Below are positions 13,703 through 16,795 of a stretch of DNA of 16,795 nucleotides, piece by piece. The DNA lies in contig JAAYXX010000581.1 in the NCBI GenBank assembly GCA_012515695.1, positions 1-16,795 on the forward strand, in the 5' to 3' direction. Each line of letters starts with the position of its first letter. Position 1 is the stretch's first letter. The notes under the pieces were generated by a model. It saw only the letters and a list, made by a program, of their open reading frames with translations, was not told the origin of the DNA and did no database searches. The DNA is from Chloroflexota bacterium. GTDB lineage: Bacteria > Chloroflexota > Anaerolineae > UBA1429. The position numbers were made by a program, and so were the translations under genes.

Positions 13703-14926
13703 CACGATCCGCACAAAGCGCCGCCGCCCCACCTGTAGCACCTGTTCCCGGCCTGGCTCGATGATGCGCGCAACGGAATCCACCTCGCTCCCGTCCAGCC
13801 GCACGCCCCTTTGTTCGACGAGTCGCCGGGCCTGGCTCTTGCTGTTCACCAGCCCCAGCCTCATCATCAAGTCAACCACATTCGCGGGGGCCTCCAGGTG
13901 GAACACCGGCATGTCCGGCGGCAGCTCTTGCTGCTGAAATACGGCGCGGAAATGCTCTTCCGCAGCCTCGGCAGCCTCGCGCCCGTAAAAGATGTCCACG
14001 ATCTCGCGGGCCAGTTGCATCTTGGCATCGCGCGGGTGCAACCGCCCGGCGGATTGGTCGGCAAAGAACTGCTCTACCTGCGCCGGGGTCCAGCGCGTCA
14101 CCAGATCGCAATAGTTCCGCATGGCCTCATCCGGGATAGACATGACCTTGCCATACTGTACTTCGGGCGGTTCGCTGATCCCGATATAGTTGCCCGTGGA
14201 CTTGGACATACGCAGCACCCCGTCCGTGCCCACCAAAATCGGCAGGGTCAGGCAGACCTGGGGCCGCTGGCCGTGCACTTCCATCAGCTTGCGCCCGGCC
14301 ATCAGATTGAACAACTGCTCTGTGCCGCCCACCTGCACGTCCGTTCGCAAGGCCACGGCGTCATACGCCTGCATCAGCGCATAGTAGAACTCGTGCAGCC
14401 AGATAGGCTCCCCGCGCTCCATCCGCCCGTGAAAATTATCGCGGGTCAGGAACTGCTGCACGGTAAAGTGGCTGGAAAGCCTGATCAGGTCTTCAAAGGT
14501 CAGCGGGGCCAGCCAGCGATCATTGTACTCGATCTCGGTCTTTTCGCGGTCCAGCAGCCGGTACACCTGCTCGACGTATGTGCGCGCGTGCGCGCGCACC
14601 TGCTCGCGCGTCTGTTGGGGCCGCGCAGCGTCCTTGTCCGAGGGGTCGCCGACCAGGGCCGTGAAGGAACCGATCAAAAAGATCACGTGGTGGCCCAAAT
14701 CCTGGAATTGCCGCAGCTTGCGTAACGGGACAGTATGCCCCAGGTGCAGGTCGCTGGAAGTGGGGTCCACACCGAGGTACACCCGCAGCGGGGTACCCGT
14801 GCGCGCCGATTCCTCCAGGCGCTCGCGCAGTTCGCGGGCCATCACCTGATGCAACTGGGCGTCGCCAAAGGACGCGCCGCGCATCAACAGGGCCAATTGG
14901 TCGTCCAGGGGAATGGAAGACAGCAT
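13694..14926 (-). CDS. tyrS: Tyrosyl-tRNA synthetase
   Basis: This 410-aa class I synthetase attaches tyrosine to tRNA(Tyr). The ATP-binding HIGH motif appears as HLGH (residues 61-64) after YLGVDPTSSDLHLGH. The KMSKS loop appears as RMSKS (239-243) in LRMSKSTGNYIGI. QAYDAV and QVGGTEQLFNL carry the tyrosine and tRNA-site residues. A C-terminal S4 RNA-binding domain starts near residue 345 (VVDLMMRLGLVNSKSQARRLVEQRGVRLDG). The layout matches the RMSKS/KMSKS-type TyrRS (TyrZ-like) rather than the KFGKS type. The start at 14924-14926 is fixed by AAGGAGT about seven bases upstream; the frame is open further but lacks signals. It is preceded by a leader peptide with three Tyr codons and stems that compete, pointing to tyrosine-dependent control. 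It is convergent with the EF-G gene. Confidence 0.96.
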   Translation of the reverse strand: MLSSIPLDDQLALLMRGASFGDAQLHQVMARELRERLEESARTGTPLRVYLGVDPTSSDLHLGHTVPLRKLRQFQDLGHHVIFLIGSFTALVGDPSDKDAARPQQTREQVRAHARTYVEQVYRLLDREKTEIEYNDRWLAPLTFEDLIRLSSHFTVQQFLTRDNFHGRMERGEPIWLHEFYYALMQAYDAVALRTDVQVGGTEQLFNLMAGRKLMEVHGQRPQVCLTLPILVGTDGVLRMSKSTGNYIGISEPPEVQYGKVMSIPDEAMRNYCDLVTRWTPAQVEQFFADQSAGRLHPRDAKMQLAREIVDIFYGREAAEAAEEHFRAVFQQQELPPDMPVFHLEAPANVVDLMMRLGLVNSKSQARRLVEQRGVRLDGSEVDSVARIIEPGREQVLQVGRRRFVRIVAP

Positions 14927-14968
14927 CTTGCTACTCCTTCTGCTCATATTAGGCTGGTTCAGCATATG

Positions 14969-15038
14969 GCCGGATCAGGAACCCCGGCAAGGGGCGCCGG
15001 TTGTGACCCGATCCGACCACTCAGAGCAGATCACAACC
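14969..15038 (-). promoter_or_regulatory. Mutually exclusive stems of the tyrS leader (attenuator candidate)
   Basis: In the minus-strand transcript, stem A pairs GGTTGTGATCTG (15027-15038, including the leader peptide stop codon) with CGGGTCACAACC (14999-15010), 12 bp with two G-U pairs. Stem B pairs GTCGGATCGGG (15007-15017) with CCTGATCCGGC (14969-14979), 11 bp with two G-U pairs. The arms share 15007-15010, so only one stem can form. No T-tract follows stem B, so the output may be translational or Rho-dependent rather than intrinsic termination. Confidence 0.6.
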
Positions 15039-15075
15039 CGCCAAGATAGATGTAGGCCAGGTTGTAGAGTAGCAT
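15031..15075 (-). CDS. Tyr-rich leader peptide of tyrS
   Basis: A 14-codon frame, MLLYNLAYIYLGGL, starts at the ATG 15073-15075 and ends with TGA at 15031-15033. It has a strong ribosome-binding site, GAGGAG, with six bases of spacing. Three of 14 residues are tyrosine (codons 4, 8 and 10: TAC, TAC, TAT). It is read from a consensus promoter and lies just ahead of a tyrosyl-tRNA synthetase gene, which matches the known logic of amino-acid leader peptides such as TrpL. Bases 15067-15074 (TGCTACTC in the transcript, across codons 1-3) are exactly complementary to GAGTAGCA at 14929-14936, within the tyrS ribosome-binding site. The peptide is too short for homology tests, so the evidence is context and composition. 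Confidence 0.72.
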   Translation of the reverse strand: MLLYNLAYIYLGGL

Positions 15076-15107
15076 TACACTCTCCTCAGAGGTTATATCC
15101 TCATGCC

Positions 15108-15136
15108 AGTATAGGCCATTCGTTTCGCGGCGTCAA
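15108..15136 (-). promoter_or_regulatory. Promoter of the tyrS leader
   Basis: On the minus strand, TTGACG (15131-15136) and TATACT (15108-15113) are separated by exactly 17 bases. The start near 15101 gives about 26 nt before the leader peptide ATG and about 175 nt before tyrS. The leader also has a small hairpin GAGG/CCTC around 15089-15102. Confidence 0.78.
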
Positions 15137-15141
15137 CCCCA

Positions 15142-15168
15142 TTGCCCGCCGCCGCGCGACAGGGGCAA
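15142..15168 (-). terminator. Weak hairpin after the MFS transporter gene
   Basis: TTGCCC (15163-15168 on the minus strand) pairs with GGGCAA (15142-15147) around a GC-rich 15-nt loop, directly after the transporter stop. No T-tract follows. It may mark the transcript end before the tyrS promoter, but support is thin. Confidence 0.25.
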
Positions 15169-16497
15169 CTAGACCCCATCAACCACAGGGGTCGCCGTAG
15201 CGGGCGCGACGACGCCCTCCGCTTCGCGCAACTCGGCGCCCTCTTCCTCCAGCCGCAGCACGGCGGGCGAGAATCTACCGAACACCGCCGCCACGATGCA
15301 GGTTACGCCGCCCATAACATACCAGAGCCGCACCCCAAACGCATCGGCCAACGGCCCGGCCACCAGCATCGCCAGGGGAGACACAGCAGAGCAAAGGCTA
15401 AACACCAGGGACAACACCCGCCCTTGCATCGCCGGGGGAACCAGCTCTTGAATCGTGGCGAAAAAGGGGCCATTGGCGATAGGGTTCATCAAGCCGGTCA
15501 GGCCCATACCTGCCACTGCCAGCATAAAGACATGCGTGGGAACCAGGCCCACCAGCAAAGTGCCCATGCCAATCCCAGCGATTCCTAGCATGCTAGTAAA
15601 CGCCCGACGCCGAAAACCTCCCCAGACGCCCAGCACCAACCCGCCCACGACAACGCCCAGGCCCCAGCCAGACTGCATCCACCCCAATTCCAGCGCCCCC
15701 CGGCCAAACTCTTGCTTGACCAACAGGGGCATCAGGGTGAACGCGGGGTTCAGCATAAAGTTGACCAGCATAGCCAACCCCAACACAATGCACATTCCCT
15801 TCCAGCCCCACACAAAGCGCAGCCCCTCCCGAACGTCAGAAAGCAGCGCGCGCATCGGGCTGGCCGCCTGCGCGCCCTCCGCATCGCCATCCGCCGAGGC
15901 TGCCGCCGCCTGGGGCTGGGGAATATGCACGAAAAGCAGCAGAATCACGGCGATCAGAGCAGTGACGACGTCAATGCCCATGATGCCATGCAGCGGCAAC
16001 AGGGTCAACAGCAGCGCGCCCAACGCCGGGGAGATGATGTTCTGCGCCCCCTGGACCATCTGGTTGAGGCCCGCCACCCGCGAGAGGTGTTCCTTGGGGA
16101 CCAGCAGCGAGGTGGAAGCGCTCATGGCAGGCCAGTGGAACGTTCCGCCCAACGCTCGCAGCAGCATCAACACGTACACATGCCATATCTTTAACAACCC
16201 GGCCCACGAGAGCAGCGCCAGCCCCAGCGAGAGCAAGGCCACCAGCAGATCCGCCCCGATCATCACCTTGCGCCGATTCCAGCGATCCACCAACGCGCCC
16301 GCAAACGGCCCCAGAATGACGCCGGGCAACAGTTCTACCATATACGCCGTCGCCAGCACAGTCGCCGAGCCGGTGAGTTCGGTGAGCCACCAGGCGAGGG
16401 CAAACCCGCTGATGCTGCTGCCCACAAGCGAGAATATCTGGCCGACCCAAATGGCCCCGAAAGTGACTTTCCAGCCACTCAACTTTTTCACACCCAT
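15169..16497 (-). CDS. MFS transporter, DHA3/macrolide-efflux-like
   Basis: This 442-aa integral membrane protein has about 12 hydrophobic segments with the central cytoplasmic loop near residues 195-225 (PQPQAAAASADGDAEGAQAASP). After the first helices, the MFS loop 2-3 signature appears as GPFAGALVDRWNRRKVMIGADL, with the conserved D.W.RR pattern typical of DHA3-type exporters related to Mef and EntS. It is likely a proton-driven exporter of a drug or metabolite. The start at 16495-16497 follows GGGAGG by six bases; the frame is open for 40 more codons without signals and outside the family pattern. It has its own consensus promoter 150 bp upstream, with a long leader. The substrate cannot be predicted. 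Confidence 0.9.
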   Translation of the reverse strand: MGVKKLSGWKVTFGAIWVGQIFSLVGSSISGFALAWWLTELTGSATVLATAYMVELLPGVILGPFAGALVDRWNRRKVMIGADLLVALLSLGLALLSWAGLLKIWHVYVLMLLRALGGTFHWPAMSASTSLLVPKEHLSRVAGLNQMVQGAQNIISPALGALLLTLLPLHGIMGIDVVTALIAVILLLFVHIPQPQAAAASADGDAEGAQAASPMRALLSDVREGLRFVWGWKGMCIVLGLAMLVNFMLNPAFTLMPLLVKQEFGRGALELGWMQSGWGLGVVVGGLVLGVWGGFRRRAFTSMLGIAGIGMGTLLVGLVPTHVFMLAVAGMGLTGLMNPIANGPFFATIQELVPPAMQGRVLSLVFSLCSAVSPLAMLVAGPLADAFGVRLWYVMGGVTCIVAAVFGRFSPAVLRLEEEGAELREAEGVVAPATATPVVDGV

Positions 16498-16628
16498 GCA
16501 TAGCCTCCCGAAATAATGATGCACGCGAATAGCTCTTGCAGCTAGCCGCACCACTATACGCATCTCTGCCGCGCTGGGATGCGCTGCTCTGCCAATCAGC
16601 GACGAGGTTTCGCCCACCCTTCGTCACT

Positions 16629-16638
16629 TGCATATGCA
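16629..16638. promoter_or_regulatory. Palindrome at the predicted MFS transcription start (operator candidate)
   Basis: TGCATATGCA is a perfect 10-bp palindrome just downstream of the MFS -10 element, covering roughly +2 to +11. A repressor binding here would block the promoter. No regulator gene is adjacent in the window. Confidence 0.3.
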
Positions 16639-16646
16639 GTTGAGCT

Positions 16647-16675
16647 ATTCTAGTAGAGGCTATGGGGAATGTCAA
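16647..16675 (-). promoter_or_regulatory. Promoter of the MFS transporter
   Basis: On the minus strand, a perfect TTGACA (16670-16675) and TAGAAT (16647-16652, five of six matches) are 17 bases apart. The predicted start near 16640 leaves a leader of about 143 nt, containing a GCATC/GATGC stem around 16560-16588 but no obvious reading frame. Confidence 0.8.
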
Positions 16676-16729
16676 TAGGATGTTTGATAAAATCAATAGT
16701 CGGATGAATAATATTGAGGTGCGTAGCCA

Positions 16730-16795
16730 ATACGCTCGCCCTTTGGGTGGGAAGCGTGTGCGGACCGCCGGCTTCCAGCCGGCATAATCGTAAGC
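16730..16795. repeat. Palindromic repeat modules at the right edge
   Basis: A hairpin with arms ATACGCT and AGCGTGT (16730-16759) around CGCCC-TTT-GGGTG belongs to the same family as 6284-6326. It is followed directly by 22 bases (16762-16783) identical to 1616-1637, including the GCCGGCT-TCC-AGCCGGC hairpin. The following ATAATCGTAAGC resembles TGTAATATCAAGC at 1638-1650, so the second half of the element probably continues beyond the window. Confidence 0.75.

Noticed and set aside
14927..15107. T-box riboswitch controlling tyrS
   Set aside because: I see no T-box consensus sequence or intrinsic terminator in the leader; the Tyr-codon leader peptide explains the region better.

Overview
The window looks like a bacterial chromosome segment of moderately high GC. 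The best guess is a member of the Chloroflexota (Anaerolineae or Caldilineae type). The support is indirect: long lipoproteins with Pro/Thr-rich linkers and Asp-box repeats, a URO-D/Gfo-Idh-MocA/SGNH catabolic-looking cluster, a stand-alone EF-G, and dispersed palindromic repeats. No rRNA, tRNA or other taxonomic marker is present, so the assignment is inference.

Region 1 (1-6281, all minus strand) is a probable operon read right to left from a TTGACC-N17-TATGAT promoter at 6253-6281. It encodes a 260-aa protein of unknown function (5384-6166), an overlapping SGNH/GDSL hydrolase (4659-5405), a TPR protein (3792-4613) and two different Gfo/Idh/MocA oxidoreductases (2731-3741, 1757-2671). A cluster of palindromic repeats (1478-1752) follows, then a GNAT acetyltransferase (984-1469) and a URO-D-superfamily protein running off the left edge. 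The mix suggests catabolism of an unusual sugar, cyclitol or methylated compound, but the substrate cannot be read from the sequence.

Region 2 (6387-10945) holds two convergent lipoprotein genes separated by a 12-bp-stem hairpin: a 371-aa lipoprotein with a probable NTF2-like C-terminal domain, and a 1058-aa propeller plus Asp-box lipoprotein. The first has an extended -10 promoter.

Region 3 (10874-13622) is a 564-bp non-coding interval followed by an EF-G gene whose switch I region resembles the mitochondrial EF-G2/spirochaete type. The interval contains a good promoter, a foldable RNA candidate, and a 145-bp MITE with Tc1/mariner-like ends and a TA duplication, inserted 58 bp before the EF-G start. 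The EF-G gene ends at a textbook intrinsic terminator.

Region 4 (13657-16795, minus strand) carries tyrS and an MFS exporter, each with a consensus-like promoter with 17-bp spacing. The tyrS leader is the most interesting feature of the window. It encodes a 14-residue peptide, MLLYNLAYIYLGGL, with three Tyr codons and a strong ribosome-binding site. Mutually exclusive stems follow it, and an 8-nt segment at the leader start codon is exactly complementary to the tyrS ribosome-binding site. This looks like a tyrosine-sensing leader-peptide attenuator. The right edge repeats modules seen in the 1478-1752 palindrome cluster.
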